NCBI GenBank assembly: GCA_040365065.1
Contig: BAABNI010000008.1
Location: forward strand, 99,141 to 163,140
DNA: 64,000 nucleotides
Direction of reading: 5' to 3'
Source of the DNA: Pelagadaptatus aseana
Lineage (GTDB): Bacteria; Pseudomonadota; Gammaproteobacteria; Pseudomonadales; Cellvibrionaceae
The position numbers were made by a program, and so were the translations under genes. Each line of letters opens with the position of its first letter. Position 1 is the stretch's first letter. Positions 52,153-61,818 of the stretch are shown piece by piece. Under the pieces are notes generated by a model. It made no database searches and had not been told where the DNA came from. It saw nothing but the letters and a program-made list of their open reading frames with translations.

Positions 52153-52856
52153 GTGTTCAATAGATTGGGGCTTATTTTTTGGAGATGGTTTAATTTTAGA
52201 GGTTTAAATCTGGTATATAGAAAATTAAGCTTGGAAGATTCATATAACTTTATTTATAAGTCATCTTCAACAAGCACAGTACTTTATAAATCGCAAGAAG
52301 AATTGCGTGAAAAAGCTTTAATGTCCGCCCCAAAAAGTGGGATGGTATTAGAATTTGGGGTTTTTTTAATGGGAAGACAATTAACTTCTTCGCAAAAATT
52401 TTAAAGGAAACTAAAGATGAAAGGTCAATTATAGGCTTCGATTCTTTTAGAGGTTTTAGTCAAGAGTGGACTGGTGTGGATAAAGAGTTTCCATCTTCAA
52501 GGTTTGATCGAAAAGGTATTTTTCCTAAAGTATCTGAAAATGTTCATCTAATTGATGGTTATATTGAAGATACTTTACCTAATTTTGTCGGGTCTACGGA
52601 TGGTTTAGAAATCGCTTTCGTGCACGTCGACACGGATACATATTCGCCTGCTTCAGTTATCTTGAAAAATTTAAAGCCTTATCTTTCTTCTGGATCAATA
52701 ATTTTGTTTGACGAGTTGTGTGGCTATCCAAATTGGAGGGCTCATGAATACAAAGCTCTAATTGAAAACTTTTCTGAAGATGAATATGAATTTATTGGGT
52801 TTTCAGTTGGGGCTCGTTCAATAAACTTGATGAATGCTGCAGTACGAATACTTTAA
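52153..52856 (+). CDS. TylF-like SAM methyltransferase, interrupted by a +1 frameshift
   Basis: Two frames make one methyltransferase of about 234 residues. The first contains GMVLEFGVF, then breaks at the T7 run 52361-52367. Dropping one T gives EFGVFNGKTINFFAKIL, the expected SAM-binding loop, and the frame stays open through IIGFDSFRGF, VHVDTDTYSPA, ILFDELCGYPNW and on to 52856. This layout is that of TylF/MycF-like O-methyltransferases that bind a metal through acidic residues. GTG 52153 has AGGAG 6 bases upstream; ATG 52147 abuts it. A role in methylating the polysaccharide is inferred. Confidence 0.75.
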
Positions 52857-52899
52857 AGCAGGTCAAATGAATTAATAATTCACTGGTCAGTGAGGGAAG

Positions 52900-54117
52900 A
52901 TGAAAATTTTAGTTTGCACTCAGATGTTTCCAACGTCAGATAAGGAAGCAATTGTAAGTGGTATGATTAAAAATCCTTATAATCAAACAGTGGCACTTTC
53001 AGAGAGTGGTTGCGATGTGGATGTTATAACCACAGGTGAAACAATAAAAAAATATAGAATATCAGATATAGATGTTTGGTCAGTAGGTAATGGCTGTTTT
53101 AAGGGTGTTGTTAAATCGTTCATATATGAAATGATGATTTTTCTATGTTTTCTTAAGCTGCGTGGCTGGAAACGCTATGATGTAATTCATGTGCATCACC
53201 TGAATATACCTCTTCTAGTTGTTTTGAAATTATTAGGTTGGCTTAATGCTAAATTAGTATATACGGCTCATGGTACTTCTACGCCAGAGTTGAATGCTGC
53301 TAAACAAGGCAGTGCATTATTTTATTTTGCGCTAAGATTTAATGGAGTTTTACAGCATGCGTTAGACCGATTTTCCTGGTGTAATGCGGATCTTGTGTTG
53401 TCTCCAAGTAAGTTTCAGGTTAAAGAGATGGTTGATATGTATTCTGTTCCTGAGGCTAATATAAAGGTTATCTATAATGGCGTTGACTCGGATCTCTTTA
53501 AGCCTGATATAGCGCTAAGGCAAAAATTACGCAATGATATTCGAGTTTCAGATGATGACTTTGTTGTTTTGTTTGTAGGGCGTGCTGCTAGCAAGAAGGG
53601 CGTTGATTATCTGATTTATGCAATGGATTCTGTTCATGATTTATTTCCAAATACTAAACTTCTTTTAGTTTTGGGTTATTTGGGAAGGCAAAAAAATTAC
53701 CTTGATAAGATAATACTATTGGCGAAAGAAAGAAAATATATTGATCTCAGAATAAATGTTCCAGAAAGAGATTTGCCTAAATTTTATAATGCTGCAGATT
53801 TAAGTGTGTTTCCCTCTCTTGGGTATGAGTCCATACCTACAGTTATTTTTGAATCTATTGCTTGTGGGCTGCCTATCTTAACTCAAGGTAGTTGGGGGAT
53901 CCCTGAAGTTTTAAAAGGGCAATTTATTGATGAAGAATCCATTTTGTGTGGTGAGTTGGGAGAAAATATTGGGCGCCTAATCAAAGATCAAGATTTATTG
54001 AAAAAAGATGGAGAAAATAATTTCATTGAAAGTAAGACTTACCATTGGAGTCGTGGTGGACAAACCTTAAAGAATGTATATCAAGCTGTGCTTTCAGGGG
54101 ACAGTGTAAATGCCTAA
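52900..54117 (+). CDS. GT4-family glycosyltransferase
   Basis: A 405-residue GT-B glycosyltransferase. The start MKILVCTQMFPTSDKEAIVS, VIYNGVDSDLF, VLFVGRAASKKGVDYLI and the C-terminal E-x7-E motif region (SLGYESIPTVIFESIACG) are typical of GT4. It adds one sugar to the lipid-linked repeat unit in the cytoplasm; donor and linkage cannot be told. It overlaps the next gene by 8 bases. Confidence 0.85.
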   Translation: MKILVCTQMFPTSDKEAIVSGMIKNPYNQTVALSESGCDVDVITTGETIKKYRISDIDVWSVGNGCFKGVVKSFIYEMMIFLCFLKLRGWKRYDVIHVHHLNIPLLVVLKLLGWLNAKLVYTAHGTSTPELNAAKQGSALFYFALRFNGVLQHALDRFSWCNADLVLSPSKFQVKEMVDMYSVPEANIKVIYNGVDSDLFKPDIALRQKLRNDIRVSDDDFVVLFVGRAASKKGVDYLIYAMDSVHDLFPNTKLLLVLGYLGRQKNYLDKIILLAKERKYIDLRINVPERDLPKFYNAADLSVFPSLGYESIPTVIFESIACGLPILTQGSWGIPEVLKGQFIDEESILCGELGENIGRLIKDQDLLKKDGENNFIESKTYHWSRGGQTLKNVYQAVLSGDSVNA

Positions 54118-55402
54118 AAATAATATAAATGTGCTTTTGTTAGACTTTGCCCAGCAGACAAATACTGGAGATGATGTTATGCAAAGGGCTTTGATAGAGC
54201 TTTGCCGAGATAATGTATCTTCAAATATTACAATATCTACCTATTTTGGGGCGAATGAGCTTTTAGCTGTTCGAGAAGAATTTGGGCATTATGAAGAAGG
54301 TTACGGGTTGCCTGTGGTTGGGGGGGTAATTAATACATATTTTAACAGAGGAAGATGGTCACGTTCTTTGGGTCGGGTTTTTCAGGCAATATTCTGTGTG
54401 TTTTTGTTAATTTTACTACGATTTAATGTTCCTTCTTCTTTTGTAAGAGTGCTATTAACATCCAAGCAAAAAAATACCTTTGATGTATATAACCAGGCAG
54501 ATATTGTTATTTGGAATGGAAGAAACTTTCGAGGAAGCGGCGGGGCTGGTGAGGCCCTAAAAATTTTCGAGTTGTGTGTAAATCCTTTTTTTTGTTTGAT
54601 GCTTGAAAAGCCAGTTTTTTGTATTGGGGCTTCTGTTTGGCCTTTAAAAAGTAAAATAGCTAAGTGGTTGATGAAGGCTGCGGTAAAAAATTCCAAGGCT
54701 TTTTTGGTAAGGGAAAATGATTCATATAATTATCTATATAATGAGCTAAAGCTAAGTGAATGCCCTTCACTTGACAGAATTCCAGATCTATCTTTTTATG
54801 TGATTAACCAATATTTACATAAAAATAAAACCATGCTTCATCGCGGCGTAACTGGTCTTGTTGGATTGACCTTAATTGGTCGGAGGGAATTACCTAATGA
54901 TGAAATCTATTCTCGATATTTAAATGCTTTTTCAAAGTTGGTTTCTCATATTTCAAAGAAAGATCTCCAAATAAAAATTATTCCACAAGTAACCTATAAT
55001 TTAGAGCCTTATGAGAAAGAGCTTTATATTATTGCTTCTCAAAATCCAAATGTTGAATTGGAGATTGTAGAGGGTGAGTTGGGATTTGAAGGGCTTCTTG
55101 ATCAATATATGGGTGTTGATATTTTAGTAGCTTCGAGAATGCATTCCGCTATTTTTGCGAGGTCTTTAGGGGTCCCTGTCACAGCAGTAGCTTATGACGA
55201 AGGAGCAAAGTGGGGTATTTTGGATGGGCTGAATGTTCATCGTGGCCTGGTCCTTTCAGCATCTACTCTGTCGTCTGAGGAGTTGATTAATAATTTTGAC
55301 GAAGTTCATAGTGGTGGTGTAGATATGGAAGTTCCTGAATTAGTTGATCTTTTAGCTTCTAAAACGAAGGAGAAGTTTAAAATAATGCTAGCTTTAAATT
55401 AA
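54110..55402 (+). CDS. Polysaccharide pyruvyl transferase family protein
   Basis: A 430-residue protein with family features NTGDDVMQRALIELC at the start, WNGRNFRGSGGAGEALK, and the C-terminal LVASRMHSAIFARSLGVPVTAV, as in CsaB/WcaK-type transferases that add pyruvate ketals from phosphoenolpyruvate. It would put extra negative charge on the polymer. Overlap with the preceding glycosyltransferase suggests coupling. Confidence 0.85.
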   Translation: MPKNNINVLLLDFAQQTNTGDDVMQRALIELCRDNVSSNITISTYFGANELLAVREEFGHYEEGYGLPVVGGVINTYFNRGRWSRSLGRVFQAIFCVFLLILLRFNVPSSFVRVLLTSKQKNTFDVYNQADIVIWNGRNFRGSGGAGEALKIFELCVNPFFCLMLEKPVFCIGASVWPLKSKIAKWLMKAAVKNSKAFLVRENDSYNYLYNELKLSECPSLDRIPDLSFYVINQYLHKNKTMLHRGVTGLVGLTLIGRRELPNDEIYSRYLNAFSKLVSHISKKDLQIKIIPQVTYNLEPYEKELYIIASQNPNVELEIVEGELGFEGLLDQYMGVDILVASRMHSAIFARSLGVPVTAVAYDEGAKWGILDGLNVHRGLVLSASTLSSEELINNFDEVHSGGVDMEVPELVDLLASKTKEKFKIMLALN

Positions 55403-55481
55403 TGTTCTAATAAAAGGGCTACGTGAAGATGATAAGGTGGTCAAAGTGAAATTTCATGTGACGATTATTGAGACGGCATAA

Positions 55482-56573
55482 GTGATTAATTTTTTTATGC
55501 CTTCATTTAGGGGCGGCGGGGCGGAAAGAGTCTTTATTGATATTGCTAATAAATTAGCTTCTAGAGGTGAGGATGTGGAGATTCTTGTGCTCTCTGAAGA
55601 GGGGCCATATAAGGATCTTTTGATTGAAAATGTAGGTTATAAAGTTATAGGCAGGGGAGGCGCATTAAAAAGCTTCTTTTTCATTTTTAACTTTTTTTGG
55701 AACTGCAAATCTAAAACTGTTTTCACGTGCTTGACCCATTTAAATTTGGTGTCAATCTTATGTTGGTTGCTTTCTTTCAAACGCTGTCAGTTGATAGTTA
55801 CAGAACATAATAATTTTACTAACGAGAAAGCAGCGCTCAATTTTTTTAAACGAGGGTTGATACTGTTTGGTGCAAAAGTGTTGTACCGAAGTGCTACGAA
55901 AGTGATTGCTGTTTCGAAAGGCGTAGCAAAGGATTTGTCGTCAGTACTTGGTTTGGATTTGAAGAACATAGAAATAATTTATAACCCTGTAGATACAACT
56001 TCAATCCAAAAAATGGCTGAAGCTTCAACTCTAGATGATTTTGATAGCCCAACAATTATTGGTGTAGGTAGGCTTGTTGTCCAAAAAAGGTTTGATCTAC
56101 TTATTCATTCGTTTTCGGATGTTGTAAAGGGGATCCCCTCTGCCAAATTGCTGATACTGGGGGACGGGGGTGAGCGGAACACTTTGGAAAATCTTGTTAA
56201 TCAACTTAATTTGTCTTCAAATGTTAGATTTTTGGGGTTTGTAGATAATCCTTTTCAATATATTACGCGAGCGGATGTTCTAGTTCTTTCTTCTGATTTT
56301 GAGGGCTTTGGGAACGTAATTGTTGAGGCTTTGTCATTGGGGACTCCTGTAATTTCGACTGACTGCCCTAGTGGCCCGAGTGAAATACTAAATTCAGACA
56401 ATATAGGTATTTTGGTGCCAGTTGATGATGAAGTTGCCTTGGCGCGTTCAATTTCTAATGTGCTAAGAAATAGCAATTTTGATAGTCGTTTATTACAAGA
56501 GAGGGCTGAATATTTTAATGTTGATAATGTTGCTGATCAGTATCAGCGTATTATTGGGAGTTTTTCTAATTGA
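55482..56573 (+). CDS. GT4-family glycosyltransferase
   Basis: A 363-residue enzyme. N-terminal FFMPSFRGGGAERVFIDIANKL, EIIYNPVD, IIGVGRLVVQKRFDLLIHSF and SSDFEGFGNVIVEALSLGTPV are all GT4 motifs, close to N-acetylgalactosamine transferases such as PglA/PglJ. Start is GTG 55482. Its stop overlaps the TTG start of the next gene. Confidence 0.85.
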   Translation: MINFFMPSFRGGGAERVFIDIANKLASRGEDVEILVLSEEGPYKDLLIENVGYKVIGRGGALKSFFFIFNFFWNCKSKTVFTCLTHLNLVSILCWLLSFKRCQLIVTEHNNFTNEKAALNFFKRGLILFGAKVLYRSATKVIAVSKGVAKDLSSVLGLDLKNIEIIYNPVDTTSIQKMAEASTLDDFDSPTIIGVGRLVVQKRFDLLIHSFSDVVKGIPSAKLLILGDGGERNTLENLVNQLNLSSNVRFLGFVDNPFQYITRADVLVLSSDFEGFGNVIVEALSLGTPVISTDCPSGPSEILNSDNIGILVPVDDEVALARSISNVLRNSNFDSRLLQERAEYFNVDNVADQYQRIIGSFSN

Positions 56574-57682
56574 AGATTATCCATATTATAACTGATCTTA
56601 AAGACGGTGGTGCAGAAGCGGTTTTATACCGATTGATTCTTTCTTTGCCTCAGCATATTCATGAGGTAGTTTGCCTTGGCAATGGAGGGAAGTATGTCCC
56701 TTTGCTTGAAGCTGAGGGTGTGAAAATTCATATATTGGATTTACAGTCTGATATTTGGAGTGTGCGCAAAATGTTCTCCATAATACGAAAGTCTAAGCCT
56801 GATCTTATACAGGGTTGGATGTATCATGGGAATTTTATCGCGGCCTTATGTGGCTTCTTTTTTAGAAATGTCGATATTTTTTGGGGGGTTCATCACACAA
56901 ATTTGATACCTGGTGTAGACCCTTTGTTAACTCGCTTAATTTCTAAGGCCTGTGCTTTGCTTTCGCATTTCATACCTAAGGCCGTTATATATTGTGGAGA
57001 TAAATCAAAAGAAATACATGTTAATGAGGGTTATTCTGAGAGTAGGGCTGTGGTAGTTAGAAATGGGTATGATACAGGAAATTTTATACCTGATTTACAG
57101 TTGCGAGAAAAAGTAAGAGAGAACTTAAGTGCTTGTGAAAGTGACTTTTTAGTAGGCAGTGTAGGTCGTTATGCTCCTCAGAAGGATCATTTGAATCTTT
57201 TGAATAGTCTCAGCTATTTGGTAAAAAAAGGCTGCTCTGTTGATCTACTTTTGGTAGGTTCTGGGCTAGATGACTCAAATGAGGAATTAACAAAAAATCT
57301 TGATGACCTTAATCTCCCTGGTGCGGTTCATCTTTTGGGGCGACAAGAGGATATTCCGTCAATAATGAATGCAATTGATTTGCATGTTACCTCCAGCGCC
57401 TTCGGTGAAGCTTTTCCTAATGTAATATGTGAGGCTATGTCTTGTGGTATACCTTGTGTTACGACTGATGTTGGTGATGCAGCTTATATAGTCGGAGATA
57501 GTGGCTGGGTTGTCCCCCCTTCTTCTCCATCAGATTTAGGTGACGCTATTAGCTTAGCCGTAGAGGCTAAAAGGGAATCATCGCTTTGGGCTAATAGAAA
57601 GAAAGCAGCTCGCGATAGAATTAAAAACAATTTTGGCCTGGGCATTATGTCGGAAAAATATTTAGAAGCATGGGAAGGATAA
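56570..57682 (+). CDS. GT4-family glycosyltransferase
   Basis: A 370-residue GT4 enzyme: IIHIITDLKDGGAEAVLYRL, VVRNGYDTGNF, VGSVGRYAPQKDHLNLL and SSAFGEAFPNVICEAMSCGIP. Start is TTG 56570 inside the overlap TTGA with the preceding stop; the family N-terminus requires it. Donor unknown. Confidence 0.85.
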   Translation: MKIIHIITDLKDGGAEAVLYRLILSLPQHIHEVVCLGNGGKYVPLLEAEGVKIHILDLQSDIWSVRKMFSIIRKSKPDLIQGWMYHGNFIAALCGFFFRNVDIFWGVHHTNLIPGVDPLLTRLISKACALLSHFIPKAVIYCGDKSKEIHVNEGYSESRAVVVRNGYDTGNFIPDLQLREKVRENLSACESDFLVGSVGRYAPQKDHLNLLNSLSYLVKKGCSVDLLLVGSGLDDSNEELTKNLDDLNLPGAVHLLGRQEDIPSIMNAIDLHVTSSAFGEAFPNVICEAMSCGIPCVTTDVGDAAYIVGDSGWVVPPSSPSDLGDAISLAVEAKRESSLWANRKKAARDRIKNNFGLGIMSEKYLEAWEG

Positions 57683-57755
57683 AGTTCTTTCATCGAATTA
57701 CTATTTGGAAGAACAGATTATTAGTTAAGTGGTTCTATATATATTTTGTTTTTTT

Positions 57756-58898
57756 ATGAAAAAAGTTATTTTTCTTGTTAATAATGTTAAATACTTTTTG
57801 TCCCATCGTTTGGATATTGCGGTTGAGGCCAAAAAATCAGGTTATGATGTCCATGTGGCTGCTCCAAGTTCAAAGGATGTGGACAATGATATATCTACTA
57901 TAAAGAATCTCGGGTTTACTTATCACTCCGTTAGAGTGCAAAGAGGAAAACAAAGTATCATTAATGAGTTTAAAGGTGTATATGATGTTTTTACTCTTTT
58001 TATAAACGTTAGGCCGGACCTTGTTCATTTGGTTACCTTGAAGCAAGTTGTTATTGGTGGTTTTCTTGCTCGAGTGTTAGGGGTAAGGGGGAGTTGTGCT
58101 GCAATAGCTGGTTTAGGGTCGGTTTTTATTTCCAGTTCTAAGCGGGATTTAATTATTAGGTTTATATTTAACTTGCTTGCAAGGTTTATTTTTGGCAAGT
58201 CAAATCTAAGAGTTATCTTTCAAAATATAAATGATCAAAATTATTTTATTGATTCTGGTTTGCTTGTTGAAAGTAAGTCAGTTCTTATTCCTGGGTCTGG
58301 CGTGAATCTTATTGAATTTCCATATTCAACAGAACAAATAAGTACCCCTGTAGTGATAATGGCTTCAAGGCTGTTAAGAGACAAGGGGGTTTTCGAGTTT
58401 GCTGAAGCAGCAAGAATCTTAAAAGAGGAAGATGTTAAAGTTATTTTTAAGCTTGTTGGCGAGATTGATCAGGATAATTCATCGTCGCTATCAATGGCTG
58501 AATTGGATCTGATTGTTAAAGAAGGAAATGTTCAATATCTTGGATATAGTGATGATATAGCTAAAGATTATGCAGAATCTCATATTGTATGTTTACCTTC
58601 TTATCGTGAAGGCTTGCCCAAATCTCTTATAGAGGCTGCGGCTTGCGGAAGGCCTATTGTAACAACGGATGTGCCTGGCTGTAGGGATGCAGTAATATCA
58701 AATATTACGGGAATTCTGGTTCCCCCGCGTGATTCGGTGAAACTGGCATCGGCGATAAAGAGGTTTGTTGAAGATGCTAGTTTGCGTAAAAAAATGGGGT
58801 TGTCAGGGAGGCAGTTAGCAGAGGATAAATTTTCAATACAAAAAATCGTATCACTACATATGGATGTTTATGCGGATCTGATAATTATGGATAAGTAG
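57756..58898 (+). CDS. GT4-family glycosyltransferase
   Basis: A 380-residue enzyme that starts MKKVIFLVNNVKYFLSHRLD, a start shared with WbpL-neighbour and PglA-type transferases, and has IPGSGVNLIEF, IMASRLLRDKGVFEFAEAA and LPSYREGLPKSLIEAAACGRP. These resemble GT4 enzymes acting early, on undecaprenyl-PP-HexNAc. An in-frame extension to 57729 is not conserved. It is the last + strand gene of the locus. Confidence 0.85.
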   Translation: MKKVIFLVNNVKYFLSHRLDIAVEAKKSGYDVHVAAPSSKDVDNDISTIKNLGFTYHSVRVQRGKQSIINEFKGVYDVFTLFINVRPDLVHLVTLKQVVIGGFLARVLGVRGSCAAIAGLGSVFISSSKRDLIIRFIFNLLARFIFGKSNLRVIFQNINDQNYFIDSGLLVESKSVLIPGSGVNLIEFPYSTEQISTPVVIMASRLLRDKGVFEFAEAARILKEEDVKVIFKLVGEIDQDNSSSLSMAELDLIVKEGNVQYLGYSDDIAKDYAESHIVCLPSYREGLPKSLIEAAACGRPIVTTDVPGCRDAVISNITGILVPPRDSVKLASAIKRFVEDASLRKKMGLSGRQLAEDKFSIQKIVSLHMDVYADLIIMDK

Positions 58899-58940
58899 TG
58901 TGACTTTTTGAGTTGACACCTATAAGTACGTTGGGAACTC

Positions 58941-60179
58941 TCATTGAGGGTTTGTATCTGGTAAATAACCCACCCTTCTCTTTATGGCAGGTAGAGCTGG
59001 TCCAGCTAAAATTATTATCAATATTGCAAGTTTTGCTCTATGTCTAATTCCTGTCCCAAAATTCCCTGAGCCAAATGAAAAGATTATTATAAAAATAAGA
59101 GTGGAAAATAAAATTGATTTTGCTGCAGGATTGCTCCATATGTAAGATCTACTTTTCCAAATTAATATTGTTAGAAAGAAATACAGAAAGCCATCGATCA
59201 TTCCAATTAGATGGGAGCTTTTCTTGATATCCCATATGAAAGGCGAAAAAAGATAATAGCTTATCCGAATAGGGGATAAATAAAGTATCTCAATTGGTTT
59301 TTTAGGTGTAACCCAATCTGGATAATCTGCGCCTCCTTCATTTTTGCCAGATTTTGACTGAATTACGAATAAAACTCTTTCAATATTAAGGAGCTTGTCA
59401 AGTGATCCTAACTTAGGAATTTTTTCACTTTTCAATAAGTTAAGTGAGGTTAAAAAGAAAATGCTACACACGATAAGGGTTGCAAATGATATTAGTTTTG
59501 TCTTTCCCCTTGCTCTATAAGAATTTTTAACAAGCTTTAATAGGATTAATCCAGCAAAGATAAATACTCCCAAAAACATCGCGCCATGGAAAAAACCTGC
59601 TGCAACGAAAGAAGTTACTCCAAATATAATGGAGCGTGGGGATCCTGATCTTATCCATGTGACCATGTAACGAATGGCGCACAGGAGGAAAAAAATTATA
59701 TAAGCTTCCCGTAGGATCAAAACGGAGTACAATATTAATGAAGGGAAAATAGCTAGCGCCCATACCACTTTTTTGGAAGTTCTTCTGCCCCAAAGCTCTT
59801 TGCTTAATAATGCACCAGATAAAACAGAAGCCATCCCAAAAGTTAAGCTGATAGATTGTATTAACAAAGGACTTCGGTCGGTAAAATAATAGATTATTGA
59901 AACAAGCCAGCTCAGGAAATAACTAGACGGGCCATTAAACTGGAGAAGTATGTTTTCTAGCCCGTCTTTAGATAATTGCCAGGCATACTCCTCAAAGTTT
60001 ATGGCATCGCCTCGGCTGTCAGGCAAGGGGGCAATGAATTCATTAAAACAAATAGTAAGTACTCTTAAGCTGTATGCAGCAAAAAGTGCACGTGAATACT
60101 CTGGATATTTAGCAGAAAAAAAGAAAACAAGAATTCCAGAGAATAGAATGCCTGAAATTCCTAGTAGTTCTGAAGTCAT
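58941..60179 (-). CDS. wzy: Wzy-like polysaccharide polymerase (multipass membrane protein)
   Basis: A 412-residue protein with about ten membrane helices. Family signs are weak, as for most Wzy: an acidic periplasmic loop near the N-terminus (LPDSRGDAINFEEYA), ILREAYIIFFLLCAIRY, and RHRAKLAILIIILAG near the end, which recalls EpsG/Wzy-type proteins. As the locus has a flippase and needs a polymerase, and this is its only other multipass protein, Wzy is the best call. It faces the glycosyltransferase operon convergently. Confidence 0.68.
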   Translation of the reverse strand: MTSELLGISGILFSGILVFFFSAKYPEYSRALFAAYSLRVLTICFNEFIAPLPDSRGDAINFEEYAWQLSKDGLENILLQFNGPSSYFLSWLVSIIYYFTDRSPLLIQSISLTFGMASVLSGALLSKELWGRRTSKKVVWALAIFPSLILYSVLILREAYIIFFLLCAIRYMVTWIRSGSPRSIIFGVTSFVAAGFFHGAMFLGVFIFAGLILLKLVKNSYRARGKTKLISFATLIVCSIFFLTSLNLLKSEKIPKLGSLDKLLNIERVLFVIQSKSGKNEGGADYPDWVTPKKPIEILYLSPIRISYYLFSPFIWDIKKSSHLIGMIDGFLYFFLTILIWKSRSYIWSNPAAKSILFSTLIFIIIFSFGSGNFGTGIRHRAKLAILIIILAGPALPAIKRRVGYLPDTNPQ

Positions 60180-60334
60180 ATGAGTTGGCTCAGATAGAAC
60201 TCGTAATCGGAAGTTGTCTGTAGTCCGCTTTTTACCATTTTAGTAACGCTGCTGGTGAGGTTGTTCGTGCGGATTTTTCTGTGGCTTATACAATGGCTTA
60301 TCATATGATTTGGAGTAGTTAATGTTCTTCAGGG

Positions 60335-60883
60335 TTATTTAACTCTATCTCCCAATCCTTTTCCTATAACTGTCATTAGAATGTAATGAAAATACTTGTA
60401 AACAGATAATTCTTCTATCATGATCTTGTCTACTTCCGCTAACTTTTCTGGGGTAGACATATCAATTTTGTTGATTTGTGCTAGGCCTGTAATTCCTGGG
60501 CGAACTTTAAATATATCTTGCTTTTCTCTCTCGGCTATTAGTTCTAATTGATTTAAAAGACATGGTCTAGGACCGACTAGGCTCATTTCGCCTATTAAAA
60601 CATTCCAAAGTTGGGGTAATTCGTCTAGTTTAGTTCTTCTAAGAAAATGGCCAAATTTTGTTATTGTAGATGAATCGACTAAATGTGTTGCAACTGATTC
60701 TGTATTCGGTTTCATCGTCCTAAATTTTACTAGTGTGAAAGGCTGTTTATGTCGCCCAACTCTAGATTGCCTGAATAGAGGAGAGCCTGTATCAAATATA
60801 CCGATAATAGTTAGCAGTACCAAAATAGGGCTAAGAAGGACTAGCCCTGTAAATGAAAATATTATATCGAATAGTCGGAGCAT
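60335..60883 (-). CDS. Initiating undecaprenyl-phosphate sugar-phosphate transferase (PglC/WreU type)
   Basis: A 182-residue monotopic phosphoglycosyl transferase: one N-terminal re-entrant helix (LRLFDIIFSFTGLVLLSPIL), FRQSRVGRHKQPFTLVKFRTM, the catalytic Asp-Glu in RRTKLDELPQLWNVL, and GEMSLVGPRP. It loads the first sugar-1-phosphate on the lipid carrier, fixing the reducing-end sugar. Lying next to a 4-reductase and a WbpM-like dehydratase, that sugar is likely QuiNAc- or FucNAc-like; inferred. Confidence 0.88.
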   Translation of the reverse strand: MLRLFDIIFSFTGLVLLSPILVLLTIIGIFDTGSPLFRQSRVGRHKQPFTLVKFRTMKPNTESVATHLVDSSTITKFGHFLRRTKLDELPQLWNVLIGEMSLVGPRPCLLNQLELIAEREKQDIFKVRPGITGLAQINKIDMSTPEKLAEVDKIMIEELSVYKYFHYILMTVIGKGLGDRVK

Positions 60884-60888
60884 TTTTG

Positions 60889-61812
60889 TTAAATAATTTC
60901 TTTTATCAAGTCGGTGGTTTTTTTCCTAGAGCGGAAGCCTAGTAGGTCTTTTGATTTTGTAGGATCCACTTGTAGAGAATCTATAATTTTCTTAGCTATT
61001 TCTTGTTTTCCTATTAATTTTGCGGCTATCTTTAAAGCTATAGGTGGTATTGGTACTAAGCGGCTTGGCACTTTTTTGGCTTTTGCTATGGCTCTTAATA
61101 GTTCTGTTGTAGAAATGTTGTGGCCATCACTCACCAAAAATAGTTGGTTAGCGGCTTCTTTTAGGGTTACGCACCTTAAAATTATATCTGTGAGGTTGTC
61201 TACGGAAATTAGGGATCGCTTGTTGTTGATAGCGCCTAGAGGCAGCGGAATGCCTGATTCAATCCATCTTACCATTTTACCAAAATTTCCAGGCGCATTG
61301 CTGCCGTAAACCAAGGGTGGTCTGATGATCACAATTTCTAAATCAGTATTACCTTGAATTCCCCATAGGCCTTGTTCAGCCTCCCACTTGCTTATAGCAT
61401 AAGGCTCGGAAGGTTCAGGACAGTCTGTTTCTTTAAAGGGCGTTTTATTGGATGAGCCATTTACGCCGATAGAGCTGATAAAAATAAAACGTTTTACACC
61501 GGCCTGTGCAGCTTGATTGGCTAGGTTGATCGTAGCTTTGGTGTTGCTTTCTCTAAATAATTCTATTGGATTATCTTCATTTTGTTCAAGGATGTGTGCT
61601 CTTGCGGCCAAATGAATTACCACGTCGCAATCTTTTAAAGCATCAGTCCAATTCGTTTTTGAGTTGATGGTTCCAATTTCTAGTGAGCTGACTGGGCTAT
61701 TAGAATTCTTTCTCCGAACACAGCTGACGACTTCATGCTCGTGATTTTTAGTTAATCTATCATAGACTTTTCGGCCTATAAATCCGGAGGCACCGGTTAT
61801 AAGAATTTTCAT
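60889..61812 (-). CDS. NAD-dependent sugar epimerase/4-ketoreductase (WbpV/WreQ-like)
   Basis: A 307-residue short-chain enzyme: ILITGASGFIGRKVYDRL, HLAARAHILEQNEDNP, and the Tyr-x3-Lys in EPYAISKWEAEQGL. This branch reduces UDP-4-keto-6-deoxy-HexNAc to UDP-QuiNAc or UDP-FucNAc, using the product of the WbpM-like dehydratase encoded 6 bases upstream. It lies between that gene and the initiating transferase, an arrangement seen in several O-antigen loci. Confidence 0.83.
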   Translation of the reverse strand: MKILITGASGFIGRKVYDRLTKNHEHEVVSCVRRKNSNSPVSSLEIGTINSKTNWTDALKDCDVVIHLAARAHILEQNEDNPIELFRESNTKATINLANQAAQAGVKRFIFISSIGVNGSSNKTPFKETDCPEPSEPYAISKWEAEQGLWGIQGNTDLEIVIIRPPLVYGSNAPGNFGKMVRWIESGIPLPLGAINNKRSLISVDNLTDIILRCVTLKEAANQLFLVSDGHNISTTELLRAIAKAKKVPSRLVPIPPIALKIAAKLIGKQEIAKKIIDSLQVDPTKSKDLLGFRSRKKTTDLIKEII

Positions 61813-61818
61813 AAGGTG

